Positions 19,701 through 33,909 of a stretch of DNA of 64,000 bases are shown in pieces; the first letter of the stretch is position 1, and each line of letters opens with the position of its first letter. Under the pieces are notes generated by a model. The model was not told where the DNA came from and did no database searches. It was given only the letters and a program-made list of their open reading frames with translations. This stretch comes from Biscogniauxia marginata (lineage: Eukaryota; Ascomycota; Sordariomycetes; Xylariales; Xylariaceae). The translations under genes were made by a program, and so were the position numbers. The stretch lies in contig MU404071.1 in NCBI GenBank assembly GCA_022695795.1, forward strand, positions 1-64,000, written 5' to 3'.

Positions 19701-22700
19701 GAGTTTATTCGCTAGATTTTTTAAGTGTTTAAGTGGTTCTTAAGTGTTTTTTTTTAGTAAATAACTTTTTTATTTAGCAAAATACTATAATTAATTTCTA
19801 ACCCGTTTTAAATTTAGTATTTTTTCTATTTTATATTTATTAAGGTTTTCTTTAAATTTTAATTAATTTTTTAATATAATGTTATTTAATATTAATTTTA
19901 AAAACGAAATATAAAATATAAAATATATTTTAAATCTTTTTAGTAATATTAACTTATAATTAATTTTCGAAATAACCTCTTTAATCCTATATAGTCCTAA
20001 TTTTTTAAATTTAAGTTTTTTGTTAAGTCGTTTTATTTTAATTTAAAGTATTTTTAATGTTACGTTTTATCGTTAGCGGAGTAAATAAATTATGTTTCTT
20101 CTTTTAAGAATTAATCCTTTAATTCTTTTTTTATTATAATACTTTGTTATTTTGTTTTAAATGAATTATAACTCTTTTTATAGCCGTTATTATACTACTT
20201 AGACCTTTTTAAATAGTACCTTTATTCTCGGGGCCTTTATTTCAACTTTTAGTGCTTTTATAAGTTCGATTAGTTGTTTTTAGACTTCCGCCTTTTATTT
20301 ATACACTGCCTCGTGTGGTGATATCTTCATGTCTTCGTTAATTGAAGTGTTATATACTATTTAGGTTATTAGTAGTAATTTTATTTAGTTATTTATTTCT
20401 TAGTTAATATAACTTCGTAAATATTGTTTTATCGTTTAATTTAGTTTTTTTGTTTATTTGTTTATTTAGAGGTAATACGTTATAAATAACTTTTATTTAA
20501 CTTTTATCCGTTTTATTAGATTTATTTAAAACTTTAAAGTAAATAGCTTGTTTTTATTTAAAATAATGCGTTTTAATAGTTTATATTTATTAACGTATTC
20601 TTTTAAGAAATTAAAGGCTAGTTATTTTATTGTGCTTAATTCGTTGAATAGTAAGAAGTAGGTATATTTTGTGAGTTTATTAATAATTATTTATATACTA
20701 TTATAAGGTATTTTTATGGTAAGATCTTTTGACTTTAGGAGTTTTATTATGAAATCTCATGTAATTATATGCCATGTTTTATTAAGTATTTAGGTTGGTT
20801 ATAATAGTTCGCATGGTTTATATCGTGATGCTTTAGCTTTATTATAAATGTTATAATTCTTTATAATTCTTTTAACTATTTATCGCATTTCTAAAAAGTC
20901 GAATTCTTTTTAAAGTCGTTTTATTGTTTTGAAAATTCCTTAATAACTATATAAAGGATATTCATAAAATTCTTTGACGAATTCGTCTTGTACTCGTTTT
21001 AATACGTATACCTTTTCCTTGTATAAAAGAAGTTCGTTATTAGATCCTTATTAAAACTATAATTGTTTTTCTTTTTAATTATAATTTTTTTAAAACGTTA
21101 TTTTTAGTTTTTTATGTTAATTCGTATATAAATTAATATAATTAATTTGTCATTTTGTTGTTTAAACATCTAGATATTTTTTTGTTAATTTTTGATTTAT
21201 AATTTCTTTTTTTGTTAAGAAGATTTACTTAGATATTTTCCTTTTTTTTAATGTGCTAAATTTTAAAATTAAATTTAAACCGGAAAATTATTTAACGTTT
21301 ATGTTTTTAATTAAGCGTTTATGTTGTTATGAATCGTGTAAGGTTTTTGTGGTTTAAATAAATGTCGATAGGTTCCTTGATTCCGTTAAGCCATGGTTCC
21401 TATTTCTTTAGTGCTTTTATAACTATTAATAGTTCTTTATTATAAATTTAATAATTTAATTTAGTATTATATAGTGCCTTAAATAAGTACGCGACTAAGT
21501 ATTATTTTTTATTATTTTTAGTTATTTTAAGATTACTTTAATGGCAAAATTTAAAGCGTTTGTTTTTAGTTGTTTCTTTTTATTTTCATTTAAAATTTTA
21601 TAAATAACCTCACTGGTTATAACTTCTTTTAGTTACTGAAAAGCCTATTTGGCTTTTTTAGTGAAATAGAAAGCCTTTCTTGTTCTCGCTAAGGTAGTTA
21701 ATTCCGTTAATAATTTAGCGATATGCCTAAAATCTTTAATAAGTTATTTAACGTAGTTAATAAAGCCAAGAAATACGCGTACGTTTATGACACTTTTAGG
21801 TTCTGGCTAATCCTTAATTATTATTATTTTTTCTTTTTAAATGCGGATTTCTTCTAAATTTATTATAAATCCTAGATAATCCAGTTTTTTAATATGTTAT
21901 TTACTTTTAGTTAAATAAATAAGTAGGTTTGCTTTTTCCAGGGTTTTTAATACTTGTTTTATATGTTTTTTATGTTTCTTCTCGTTTTCTAAGTAAATTA
22001 ATATATTATTTAAATAAACAAATATAAATTTATCTAGAAACTTGCGGAAGATCGTTATAATTATGTGTTGAAATGTAGTAGGTATATTAATAAGTTTAAA
22101 TAATATAACTTTATACTTATAATATCTATATATCGTTCGAAATGTGGTATATTATTCGTGTCTTTTAGCTATTTTAATTATATAATATTTATTACGAAGG
22201 TTTAATACTATAAAGATTTAGGCCTTGTTAATTTGTTTTTTATGAGTTTTATTAGTGGTAACAAGTGTTCGTTTTTTTTAGTTATTTTATTAAGGTGTCG
22301 GTAGTTAATTACTCGTCGTTACACTAGGTTTCCTTTTTTATTAATATGTTACTTCTCGTTTTTATCGACTTTAAGTACTATAATTACTAGGTATCTTAAC
22401 AAGGACTTTAATTCTTAAATATATTCTTTATTAAGATCTTTTTAAATTCCTTTTTATAGTGCTTTTTGTTTTTCTTGATTTATAAAATATATTAAAAATA
22501 ATTTTAGTTATTTTCTTTTCTTGAAATAAATCTAATAATCCTATTAACTATATTTTAATAATTCTTTTTTTGTTTTGTTTTTAAATAATTTATAGAAACG
22601 AAGGTACTCGCGTGATATTTTTTTCGTTAGATTTTTAGGCTTAGTTACTCGAATTATATAGGCGATATGTTTCGTTTTTATATTTATTTCTCTGGAGTTA

Positions 22701-24507
22701 TTTGCGGTACTTATTTCGTAACCCGTAGTAGTTAACTCCTTTTATTTCTAATTTTAATGGAGCGTGTTTATCTCGAAATTTATTTATAGATTACTTCTTT
22801 TAAGCTAATTTATTTCTAGTATTATGTCGTGACTTAATATGTATATAATATTAAAAATGACTTACTTAAGATATCTTTAAATAGTTATCAAAAAAGGGAC
22901 TATTTCTTTTAGTACTTTGTTATTTTTGTAACTAGATATGTATTTTTCGAAGTTTTATAGTTAATATAAACTTTATTTATATATTTATAGTATTTTATCT
23001 TTTTAAGTTATCTCGGCTAAAATATAACTTTTATTTACTCTTAAATTTATAAGAGCTTTGTATTTTCTTTTATTATACTTGACTTTAGTTATAATGGTAT
23101 TATTAAGTTTTAACTAGACTTTATATAAGGACTTGTTATTTATGGCTTTTCGCTGCTTTACTAGCGAGAGCCTTTGCCGTTTTTTGGTTTTTCATGCTTT
23201 TTCTCTTTTAGGTTTCTTTAAGTTGTTATAACCTGGATATCCTTTTATTTTTAGGCTTTTATAGGAGCGTGTTTTTAGTAATAATTATTTAGATAGTTTT
23301 TTTAATTATCTTTTACGTAGTAAGGGGTAAGAGGTTTGTTTTTTATGTAAAACCTTGTATATTAAAACTTTAATTCTTTTTCGAGGGCCTTTTTATAACT
23401 TAAATTTGTTTTTTTATTGACTCGAAATTTCTTAAGATTTTAGATTATCTTTAAATAAAATACATAATTCTTGAGTTTATTTGTTAGGGGTAATTTAATG
23501 TTTCTTTATAAGTTTATATTAATTTCTAGAAACTTCTCCTTTTTTTTGAGGTATACCTTAATAATTCGTTTATAGCTTAGTTTAATTACACGTATTTTTA
23601 CTTGTTGTTTTATTAAGTGCTTTCCTATTAAGTTAAATAAATTAATATTATACTTAGCGCGTTTTTCGAGTTATTATGGAAGATATAATTCTTTCCATAA
23701 TTCTTATAACTCGTTCTTAACTTCGTTTTCTTTAAAACCCGCTTTAAGCAAGTCGTGTACGTCGCATAGTATTAAAATATAATATATATAACCTTTAATA
23801 ATTACTTTATTACTTCTTTCGGAACTCGGGTAAAGATAATATGCTTTAAAGTAATATGGCTATCGTGGGACGTTATCGTAAATACATTTATTTTCTTTTA
23901 TATTATTACTCTCTAGTTTTTAGGGATAATAACCAGCTTCGTTCTTAAAACTCTTATGTACTTAACAAGCGTCGTTAATGCAAAAACTTTAATATAACGA
24001 TATGTGTTCCCTTAAGTTCTAATAAACATCGCAATTATTATTTATATAAAACCTCTAGTTTAGGTTATTATACTAGCTTTTTCCTTAATGGGTTTTATAC
24101 TTATCGTCGTTATAATGGCTTTAATATAGCTTATTATAGTTTAACTTAATTCTTAAGTCGTATCCTAATTTATAGTTATTATACTTATATGGTAATTCGT
24201 TTTTGTTATATTCTTATTTAGCTTGTTTTAATGTAAAATATCCTAAGTATAAATAATTATTCTTTAAATAGTCTTTATAATTAACTTAATAATATTTATA
24301 AATTTCTTTTATAAAGATTTTCTCGTTTTTCTTTACCTTAATAATAATAATAATAAATACTTAGTTTACCTCTTTGTTGTTTTCGAAATGAATTCTCGTT
24401 TTAAAAGTTCTTTTCTCGGGTTAAGAAATCCCTCCCGTTCTTAGTTCCTGTTTCTTAGGACTTCGACACTCGTTTTTATAATGTCTTTTCTTTTTATAGT
24501 TAAAACA

Positions 24508-24717
24508 CTTAATGTTGGTAGGTACATACGTAAGTAAAAGCAAATAACAGTAACAAACTGAAAGATAGGGGTGAGACTGGTGTAATACTGATGTTTAAGG
24601 AGGGAAGTATCTACATAAGTAGGCTGGGGAACAGGCAGCCTATTTATACTTGGACCATGTAGCTTATTCCGCGTGTGGACAGGATCCACATGCCTTCGTC
24701 ATTCAACCATCACTTAA
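24508..24717. mobile_element. Solo LTR of an unrelated element, TSD CTTAA, little RIP
   Basis: A 200 bp insert (24,513-24,712) beginning TGTTGGTAGG and ending CAACCATCA is flanked by CTTAA on both sides (24,508-24,512 and 24,713-24,717). The empty site is seen in the sister copy near 32,265. TG...CA ends and a 5 bp duplication fit a solo LTR. The short LTR and TGTTGG start recall Ty1/copia elements. Its base composition is near normal, so it arrived after most RIP or escaped it. The strand of the parent element is not certain, although a TATTTATAC box is present on the plus strand. Confidence 0.88.
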
Positions 24718-25859
24718 TAGTTGATTTATTTCGTTTTTTTTGCTTCTTTTAAGTAACGTTGATTTTAATGGGGTTTAACTTGGTTTTAATGCCTTTCTTA
24801 GTTCCGGTACCGCTTTTATGATTTCCTTTTTTTAGTTAATCGCTATTCTTTTATTATACCGTTTTTTTCTTTTTAAGGTATTATTCGAAGTTTTCGTTAT
24901 TAATAGTAATTACTATTATAACGTAGTTATTAAACTTTCCTAGGTTTCTTTCTTTGTATAGGTTCGTTTTATATAACTTATTTTTTATATGGTTTTTTAA
25001 TCTTTGATAAAACAAGTAGTATAAGCTCTTAATAAGTAGTTATAATTAATTTACAAGTTTTTTAAACTTAATAGCGTAATTTAAAGCCTTTTTGTTTTGT
25101 TGTAATTTATGAAGTCGAGTTTCGGCTTATTACTTAAGGATTAAATTGCTAAATATAGATCTAAGTTGTTTTTTAAACTTTTTATAATCCTTGAAGACTT
25201 TCTTTGTGTCTTTTTAGGCGTTTGATCCGTTTTCTAGATAATTTTTTAACACTAGTTAAAACCAGGTTAAAGCAGTTTTAACGAGAAGCTGAGATATCGT
25301 AAAAACCTTTTATTTTTTAGTAGTAATCGTTTTATAATAGAACCGTAAATAGGTTTCGGCTTAAATTAGAAATCCTTTTAAATTATTTAACTTATTATAT
25401 TTACTAAGTGTAATTAGTTTAAAACCCTTTATATCGAGAGTTGTTATATTGTTTTCATCGTTTGAGTTATTAAGGTCGTTATTGTTTAAGGGTGGTTTTA
25501 GTTATTTATTTTTAAGAGGTAGAGGTTATTTTGCTTATTTATTTTCTTTTTTAGGTGTTTTTTCCTCCTCCTTTTCTTCTTCCTTAAATGATTCTTTTTA
25601 CTGAGCTTTCGAGGTGTCTTTTTATAACTCTTTTTTAATTATAATTATAATTAACTCTTGTATTAATTTCTTTAAACCTTTTTATTATACCGTAAAAGAA
25701 TCTAAAGCTTTCGTTTAAGAGTTTATTAATTATTGTTTTTTTACTTGTTTCTTTTTTTATTACTTTTTGGTTTTAAGGGGTATACTTATCCTGGGACGGT
25801 TCGACCGAGAGTCCCTTTTCTTAAACTAATATTAAGTATTAATTAAAGAGCTATTAAAA

Positions 25860-26272
25860 TGTAACGAACCTCTTTATGTGTTTCCAGTTAATTAACTTCA
25901 TAAGTAAATACATATTAAGTTTTCTTGATTTAAAGGTAATAATGAGTTAAGATTAATTTAAGTAATTCACGATATTATATTTATTAGAGAGGTTTCAAGA
26001 TACTTTTATTATAGTATCAAAGAGTAATTATAGTTTTAAATTAATAACTAAAAAACGAAAAACTAATTACATAGGAAATTCCAGTTTACTTATACTTATT
26101 ACTTTTTCCTTATGATATGTTAAATACCTTTAAACCTGGATAGGTCTTAAGACTAATTTAGACTTATTATGTTAAGTCTGTCCCAGTTAATTAATTAACA
26201 TAGGTTTAACATCACGTGATGTTACATAGAATGTGTGCTATTCCCACTATTTCGCATATTCTTGGTTCTTGT
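25860..26272 (-). repeat. LTR split by a later insertion, first part
   Basis: It starts TGTAACGAACCTC and belongs to the second LTR subfamily (CATCACGTGATGTT in U3). It breaks at CTTGT, where the full-length element at 26,273 inserted. Together with 33,910-33,954 it rebuilds a 458 bp LTR, the same length as the solo copy at 17,084. Confidence 0.9.
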
Positions 26273-26779
26273 TGTGACGAACCTCCCTGTGTGTTCCTAG
26301 TCAGCTGACTTCACAAGTAAGTACGTACTAGGTTTTCTTGTTTTGAAGGTAATAATGAATTAAGATTAGTTCAATTAATTCATAATGTTATGTTCGTTAA
26401 AGAGGTTTTAAGGTACTCTTATTATAGTATTAAAGAGTGACTATAATCTTAAATTAATAGTTAAGGAACTAGAATAAATAACTAAAAACAAGAGAAATCC
26501 TATTCTTCTTATATTAAATTTCCTTTTAAGATAATGCCTAACATTTTTAATCATTTTTTTTTATTCTTTATAAAAGCAATAGAAAATATAATTATTCTCT
26601 CTTATTCTTTGTGAGAGTAATAAAGAATACAATTATTCTCTTTCGTTCTTTATAAGAGTAATAAAGAATGCAATTATTTTCTTTTATTCTTTGTGAAAGC
26701 TATAAAGAATGCTATTATATGTCACGTGACTTGTGTTTACATAATTATTTACCTTTTTAACCCCTATTAATTCGTAATA
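26273..26779 (-). repeat. 3' LTR of the full-length nested element
   Basis: 507 bp from TGTGACGAACC to TTCGTAATA. TTATTTCTCCCC follows, which is the complement of a polypurine tract. It carries several copies of an AAAGAATAYAATTATTCTC repeat and a TCACGTGA palindrome. Confidence 0.9.
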
Positions 26780-26845
26780 TTATTTCTCCCCTTTAATTTG
26801 TTTTATCTTTAAAACGTTTTAAGTTAATACTCACCATTTTTTATC

Positions 26846-27480
26846 ATGTTTTTAAATAAAATAACTAAACGTTCTCGACTAGATTCGAAGAAGAGTTCTA
26901 TTAAATATCTTCGTGAGTTGGTTTTCGCGATTACTGAGTTTAGTTTTAAAGTCATGCTATACTTCCGTTGTTTCGATCGAGGCTTTATTTATAAGATGTT
27001 AAAAGGTCGTAAAAAGTATTAAAACTATATTAAAACAAATATTTTTTAATGTAACGGAAATCGCATTTCTTTTAATTCTCTAGAAAACATTTATTTAAAA
27101 AAAACTACGCGTTAATAAGGAGAAATATGCGGCTTTTAAGGAGTATCGACGTATTTTTTAAAGCTTTTAAGAGCTCTCGGCTTGTATATCTCGCCTAGAT
27201 CGATAGTTTAAGTTTCTTCGCGAGCGGGAGGTAAAATTTGTTTAACGTAAACTTAAAAACTTAAATAAGTTAAAGGAGTAAAAGCTTTTTAAGGCAGAGT
27301 AATAGCGTTTTAATGAAGAGTAGTAACGCACGAAGAAATCGCTGCGTTAACTTGAATCTGAGTAAGGCGTGCTTGCTTCGGGGGTTTTCCCCTCTTTTAA
27401 CTAGTCTCGACTAGGTCACGAACCGGGTCCTTAAATCCCTTTAAGCGATTTGGGTTTTAGCGGTAAAAGTTTTTAAGTTT
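26846..27480 (+). pseudogene. Antisense extra ORF of the chromovirus, copy 3
   Basis: Plus-strand translation starts at an ATG and gives KKSSIKYLRELVFAITEF, then SFKVMLYFRCFDRGF and YKMLKGRKKY before the first stop. This is the longest undamaged N-terminal part among the five copies. It aligns with copy 2, including the Cys in FRCFDRG. Later parts recover a Lys/Arg-rich helix and a C-terminal VLASGVFPSF-like block. Confidence 0.6.
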
Positions 27481-30400
27481 ATTTGTTAAATTCTTTAAAT
27501 ACTTAAGTGGTTTTTAAATGTTCTTTTTTAGTGGGTAGCTTTCTTACTTAACAAAATACTATAATTAACCTTTAATTCGTTTTAAATTTAGTATTTTTTT
27601 ATTTCGTATTTATTAAGGTTTTTTTTAAATTCTAGTTGGTTTTCTAGCATGGCGTTATTTGGTGCTGGTTTTAAGAGTAAAACATAAAATACAAAATGTA
27701 TTTTAGATCTTTTTAGTAATGCTAACTTGTAATTAATTTTCGAAATAACCTCTTTAATCCTATATAGTCCTAATTTTTTAAATTTAAGTTTTTTGTTAGG
27801 TCGTTTTATTTTAATTTAAGGTGTTTTTAATGTTATGCCTTGTCGTTAGCGGAGCAAATAAATTATATTTTCTCTTTTAAGAATTAGTCCTTTAATTCTT
27901 TTTTTATTATAATACCTTGTTATTTTGTTTTAAATGAATTATAACTCTTTTTATAGCCGTTATTATACTGCTTAGATCTTTTTGGATAATACTTCTGCTT
28001 TTGAGGCCTTTATTTCGACTTTTAGTGTTTTTGTGAGTTTAATTAATTGTTTTTAAACTTCTGCCTTTTGCCCATACACTGCCTCGTGTAGTAATATTTT
28101 TATGTTTTTATTAATCGAAATGTTATATATTATTTAGGTTATTAGTAATAATTTTACTTAATTATTTATTTCCTAGTTAACATAGCTTCGTAAATATTAT
28201 TCTATTATTTAGTTCAGTTTTTTTGTTTATTCGTTAGTTTAAAAATAATACGTTATAAACAATTTTTGCTTAATTTCCATTTGTTTTATTAAGCTAGTCC
28301 AAAATTTTAACGTAAACAACTCATTTCTATTTAAAACAACGCGTTTTAATAGCCCATATTTATTAACGTATTTTCTTAAGAAGTTGAAAGTTAACTATTC
28401 TACTATGCTCGATTTGTTAAATAGTAAAAAGTAAGCGTATTTCGTAAGTCTATTAATAATTACCTATATGTTGTTATAAGGTACTCCTATAATAAGATTT
28501 TTTAACTTTAGGAGTTTCACTACGAAATTCTATATAATTATGTGCTATACTTTGTTAGGTATTTGGGTTAGTTGTAATAGTTTATATGGTTTGTGTCGTG
28601 ATGCTTTAGCTTTATTATAGATGTTATAATTTTTCATAATTCTTTTAATTGTTTATCGTATTCCTAGAAAGTCGAATTCTTTTTAAAGTTATTTTATTGT
28701 TTTGAAAATCCCTTGGTGGCCGTGTAGAGGATATTCGTGAAATTCTTTAACGAATTCGTCCTATATTCGTTTTAGTACGTATACCTTTTCTTTGTACGAA
28801 AGAAGTTCGTCGCTAGATCCTTATTAAGACTATAATTGTTTTTTTTTTTAATTGTAATTTTCTTTGAACCGTTATTTCTAGTTTTTTATGTTAATTCGCA
28901 TGTAAGTTAATATAATTGATTTGTTATTTTGTTGTTTAAATATTTAGATATTTTTTTTGTTAATTTTTGATTTATAATTTCCTTTTTTATTAAAAAGATT
29001 TGTTTAAATATTTTCTTTTCCCTTAATATGCTGGATTTTAAAATTGAACTTAGATAAGAAAATTATTTAACGCTCGTGTTTTTGGTTAAGCGTTTATGTT
29101 GTTATGAATCGTATAAGGTTTTTATGGTTTAAGTAAATGTCGATAGGTTCTTTGGTTCTGTTAAGCTATAGTTCTTATTTTTCTAGTGCTTTAATGACTA
29201 TTAATAGTTCTTTGTTATAAATCTAATAATTTAGTTTAGCACTATATAGTGCTTTAAATAGGTACGCGACTAGGTATTATTTTTTATTGTTTTTTAATTA
29301 TTTTAAAACTGCTTTAATAGCGAAATTTAAGGCGTTTATCTTTAGTCGTTTCTTTTTATTTTCGTTTAGAAGTTTATATATAACCTTACTAGTTATAACT
29401 TCTTTTAGCTATTAAAAAGCCTATTTGGTTTTTTTAGTGAAATGGAAAGCCTTTCTTGTTTTTGCTAGGGTAGTTAGTTCCGTTAATGATTTAGCGATAC
29501 GCCTGAAATCCTTAATGAGTTGTTTGACATAGTTAATAAAGCCAAGAAATGCGCGTACGTCTGTAACATTCTTGGGTTCTGGCCAATCCTTTTGAATGTG
29601 GATTTCTCCTGGACTTATTATAAACCCTAGATAGTCTAGTTTTCTAACATGCTATTCACTTTTAGTTGGATGAATAAGTAGGTTTGCCTCTTCTAAGGCT
29701 TTCAACACTTGTTTTACATGTTTTTTATGCTTTTTCTCATTTTCTAAGTAAATTAGTATATCGTTCAGGTAAACGAATATAAATTTATCTAGAAACTTGC
29801 GAAAAACTATTATAATTATATATTAAAATGTAGCGGGTGCGTTAATAAGTTTAAATGGCATAACTTTATACTTATAATGTCTATATATTGTTTAAAAAGC
29901 TATATATTATTCGTGTTTCTTAGCTATTTTAATTATATAATAATTATCGCGAAGGTTTAATATTATAAAGATTTAGGCTTTATTAATTTGTCTTTTTATA
30001 AGTTTTATTAATAGTAACGAATACCCGTTTTTTTTGGTTATTTTATTAAGGTGTTAATAGTCGATTACTTATTTCTATACTAGGTTTTCTTTTTTATTAA
30101 TATGTTACTTCTCGTTTTTGTCGACTTTGAGTATTATGATTGCCGGGTATCTTAACGAGGATTTAGATTTTCGAATATATCTTTTATCAAGATCTTCTTA
30201 GATTCCTTTTTATAGTGCTCTTTGTTTTTCTTAATTTATAAGATATACTAAAAATAATTTTAGTTGTTTTCCTTTTTTAAAGTGAATTTAGTGAATTTAT
30301 TAGCTATATTTCGGTAATTCTTTTTTTGTTTTATCTTTAAATAATTTATAGAAATGAAGGTACTTACGCGGTACTCTTTTCGTTGGATTTTTAGGTTTGG

Positions 30401-33397
30401 TTACTCGAATTATATAGGCGATATGTTTCGTTTTTGTATTCGTTTTTCTAGAGTCACTTGCGGTACTTATTTTGTAACCTGTAGTGGTTAACTCCTCCTG
30501 TTTTTAATCTTAATAGAGCGTGTTTATCTCGAAATTTATTCGTAAATTACTTTTTCTAAGTTAATTTATTTTTAAAATTATGTCGTGATTTAATATATAT
30601 ATAATATTAAGAATAACTTATTTAAAATGCCTTTAAATAGTTATCGAGAAAGGAATTATTTTTTTTAGTACCTTATTATTCTTATAACTAAATATGCTTT
30701 CTTTAAAGTTTTATAGCTTATACGGATTTTATTTATATATTTATGATATTTTGTTTTTTAAGCTACCTTTATTAAGACATAGCTTTTATTTGCTTTTAAA
30801 TTTATTAAGGCTTTATACTTTCTTTTTTTATACCTAATTTTAGTTATAATAATGTTGTTAAGTCTCGACTGGATTTTATATAAAGACTTATTATTTATAG
30901 CTTTTCGCTACTTTACTAGCGAGAGCCTTTACCGTTTTTTGGTTTTTTACGTTTCTTCCTTTTTAGTTTTTTTTTAATTGTTATAACCTGGATGTCCTTC
31001 CATTTTTAGGCTTTTATAGAAGCGTGTTTTTAGTAATTATTGCTTAGATAATCTCTTTAATTACCCTTTATATAGTAAAGGGTAAAAGGCTTATTCTTTA
31101 TATAAAACTTTATATATTAAAATTTTAATTTTTTTTCGAGGGCCTTTTTATAGCTTAAGTCTGTTTTATTAACTCTGAATTTTTTGAAGTTCTAGATTAT
31201 CCTCGAATAAAATGAATAATTATTGAGTTTGCTTGCTAGGGGTATTTCGATGTTTCCCCTTAAGTTTATATTAATTTCTGGAAGTTTTACTCCTTTTTTA
31301 AGGTATGTTTTGGTGATTCGTTTATAACCTTGTTTAGTTACACGTGTTTTTGCTTGCTATTTTGTTAAGTGTTTCCTTATAAAGCCGAATAAACCGATAT
31401 CATATTTAATTTATTCTTTGAGCTATTATGGAAAATGTAATTCCTTTTATAATTCTTATAATTTTTCTTTAATCTCGTTTTCTTCGAAACCTGTTTCGAG
31501 TAAGTCGTGTACGTCGCATAGTATTAAGGTGTAACACATATAACCCTTAGTAATTACTTCGTTATTTCTTTTAAAACCGGGGTAAAGATAATATGCTCGA
31601 AGAAAATGTGGCTATCGTGGGGTATTATTATAGATATACTTATTTTTTTTCGTGTCGTTACTTTTTAGTTTTTAAGAATAATAACCGGCTTTATTTTTAA
31701 AACTTTTATATATTTAACAAGTATTATTAATATAAAAGCTTTAATGTAACGATATATGTTTTCTTGAGTTTTAATAAACATTATAACTATTATTTATATA
31801 AAACCTCTAGTTTAAGTTATTATGTTGGCTTTTTCCTTAGTAGGTTTCGTATTTATCGTTTTTGTAATGGTTTTAATATAGATCATCATGGTTTAATTTA
31901 ATTCTTAAGTCGTATCCTAGCTTATAATTATCGTATTTATATAGTAATTTACTTTCGTTATATTCTTATTTGGCTTGTTTTGGTGTAAAATATTCTAAAT
32001 ATGAGTGGTTATTCTCTAAATAGTTTTTACGGTTAATTTAGTAATATTTATAGGTTTTTTTTATAAGGGCCTCCTCGATCTTTTCTGCCTTAATAGTGCC
32101 GATAATAAATACTTGGTTTATTTCTTCGTTGTTTTTAAATTAAACTCTTGTTTTAACGACTCTTTTCTCAGGTTAAGAAATCCCTCTTGTTTTTGGTTTT
32201 TGTTTCTTAGGACTTCGGTACTCGTTTTTATAATGTCTTTTTTTTTTGTAGTTAAAACATTTAATAGTTGATTTGTTTCGTTTTTTTTGTTTTTTTTGAA
32301 TAACGTTGATTTTAATAGGGTTTAACTTGGTTTTAATGCTTTTCCTGGTTTCGGCACCGCTTTTGTGATTTCTTCCTTTTAGTTAATCGCCATTTTTTCG
32401 TTATACCGTCTTTTTTTTTTTAAGGTACCGTTCGAAGTTCTCGTTATTAATAGTAATTACTATTATAACGTAATTATTGAGCTTTCCTAGGTTCTTTTCT
32501 TTATATAGGTTTATTTTGTATAGCTTATTCTTTATATGGTTTTTTAATTTTTAATAAAATAAGTAATATAAGTTTTTAATAAGTAGTTATAATTAACTTG
32601 CGAGTTTCTTAAACTTAATAACGTAATTTAAAGCCTTCTTGTTTTATCGTAATTTATAAAGTCGAGCTTTAGTTTATTACTTAAAAATTAGATTGTTAAA
32701 TATAGACCTAAGTTGTTTTTTAAACTTTTTATAATTTTTAAAGACTTTCTTCGTGTCTTTTTAGGTGTTTAATCCGTTTTTTAAATAATCTTTTAACACT
32801 AGTTAAAACCAGGTTAAGGCGGTTCTGGCGAGGAGCTAAAATACCGTGAAAACCTTTTATTCTTTAGTGGTAATCGTTTTATAATAAAACCGTAAATAAG
32901 TTCCAGCCTAAATTAAAAATCCTTTTAAATCGCTTAATTTATTATATTTGCTAGGTGTAATTAGTTTAAAACCCTTTACGTCGGGGGTTATTATATTGTT
33001 TTTGTCGTTTAAGTTGTTAGGGTCGTTATTGTTTAAAGGTGGTTACTTGTCTCTAAGAGGTAGGGGTTGTTTTACTTGTTTGTTTTTTTTAGGTATTTCT
33101 TTTTCCTCCTCTTTTTCTTCTTTAGATAATTCTTTTTATTAAGCTTCCGAGATGTCCTTTTATAACTCTTCTTTAGTTATAACTATAATAGATTTTTATG
33201 TTAATTCTTTTAAACCTTTTTATTGTACCGTAAAAGGACTTAAAACTTTCGTTTAAGAGCTTGTTAATTGTTGTTCTTTTACTTGTTTTTTTTCTTGTTG
33301 CCCTCTAGTTTTAAGGGGCATACTTGTCCTGGGATTGTTTGATTAAAAGTCCCTCCTCTTAAACCAATATTAAGCATTAATTAAAGAGCTATTAAAA

Positions 33398-33904
33398 TGT
33401 AACGAACTTCTTTATGTATTCCTAGTTAATTAACTTTATAAGTAAATATATATTAGGTTTTCTTGTTTTAAAGGTAATAATGAATTAAGATTAATTTAAT
33501 TGATTTATAATGTTATGTTCGTTAAAGAGGTTTTAAAGTATTCTCACTATAATATTAAAAAGTGATTATAGTTTTAAATTAATAACTAAAGAACTAGAAT
33601 GAATAATTAGAAACAAGAGAAATCTTATTCTTTTTATACTAAATTTCCTTCTAAGATAATGCCTAATATTTTTAATTATTTTTTTTCATTCTTTATAAAA
33701 GCAACAAAGAATATAATTATTCTCTTTTATTCTTTATGAGAATAATAGAGAATATAATTATTCTTTCTCGTTCTTTGTGAGAATAATAAAGAATGTAATT
33801 ATTCTCTCTCATTCTTTGTAAGAGCCACAGAGAATGCTACTATATGTCACGTGACCTGTGTTTACATGACTATCCACCTTTCCAACCCCTGTTGGTTCGT
33901 AATA
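33398..33904 (-). repeat. 5' LTR of the full-length nested element
   Basis: 507 bp from TGTAACGAACTTC to GGTTCGTAATA, matching the partner at 26,273 in length and internal repeat layout. Immediately left of it (sense downstream) is AGCTATTAAAA, the presumptive primer-binding region shared by all copies. Confidence 0.9.
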
Positions 33905-33909
33905 CTTGT

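Larger units (their letters stand above)
18964..25859 (-). mobile_element. Internal region of second minus-sense chromovirus
   Basis: Complete in layout from the minus strand: leader at about 25.8 kb, gag, CCHC knuckle (interrupted near 24.5 kb by a foreign solo LTR), protease, reverse transcriptase near 22.0 kb, RNase H, integrase and chromodomain near 19.8 kb. An antisense ORF fills 19.0-19.7 kb. Every frame is interrupted. Its left LTR (18,482) and right LTR (25,860) belong to different subfamilies, and the flanking 5-mers do not match (ATTTA versus TTATA), so this is probably a recombinant rather than a simple insertion. Confidence 0.8.
26268..33909 (-). mobile_element. Full-length nested Ty3/gypsy chromovirus, TSD CTTGT
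   Basis: The element spans 26,273-33,904 (7,632 bp), with CTTGT at 26,268-26,272 and 33,905-33,909. Its LTRs are 26,273-26,779 and 33,398-33,904, both 507 bp. Minus-strand content from 5' to 3': leader, gag with a CCHC-knuckle relic near 32.2-32.28 kb, reverse transcriptase box near 29.75-29.79 kb, integrase, and chromodomain region near 27.5-27.7 kb. An antisense ORF lies at 26.85-27.48 kb. RIP-type stops are dense, so it is dead. It inserted into the LTR at 25,860, making it younger than that element. Confidence 0.93.

Noticed and set aside
24441..24689. 82-codon minus-strand open frame
   Set aside because: It is created by the unmutated solo LTR (24,513-24,712) inserted in stop-rich DNA; its ends coincide with the insert, not with a gene.
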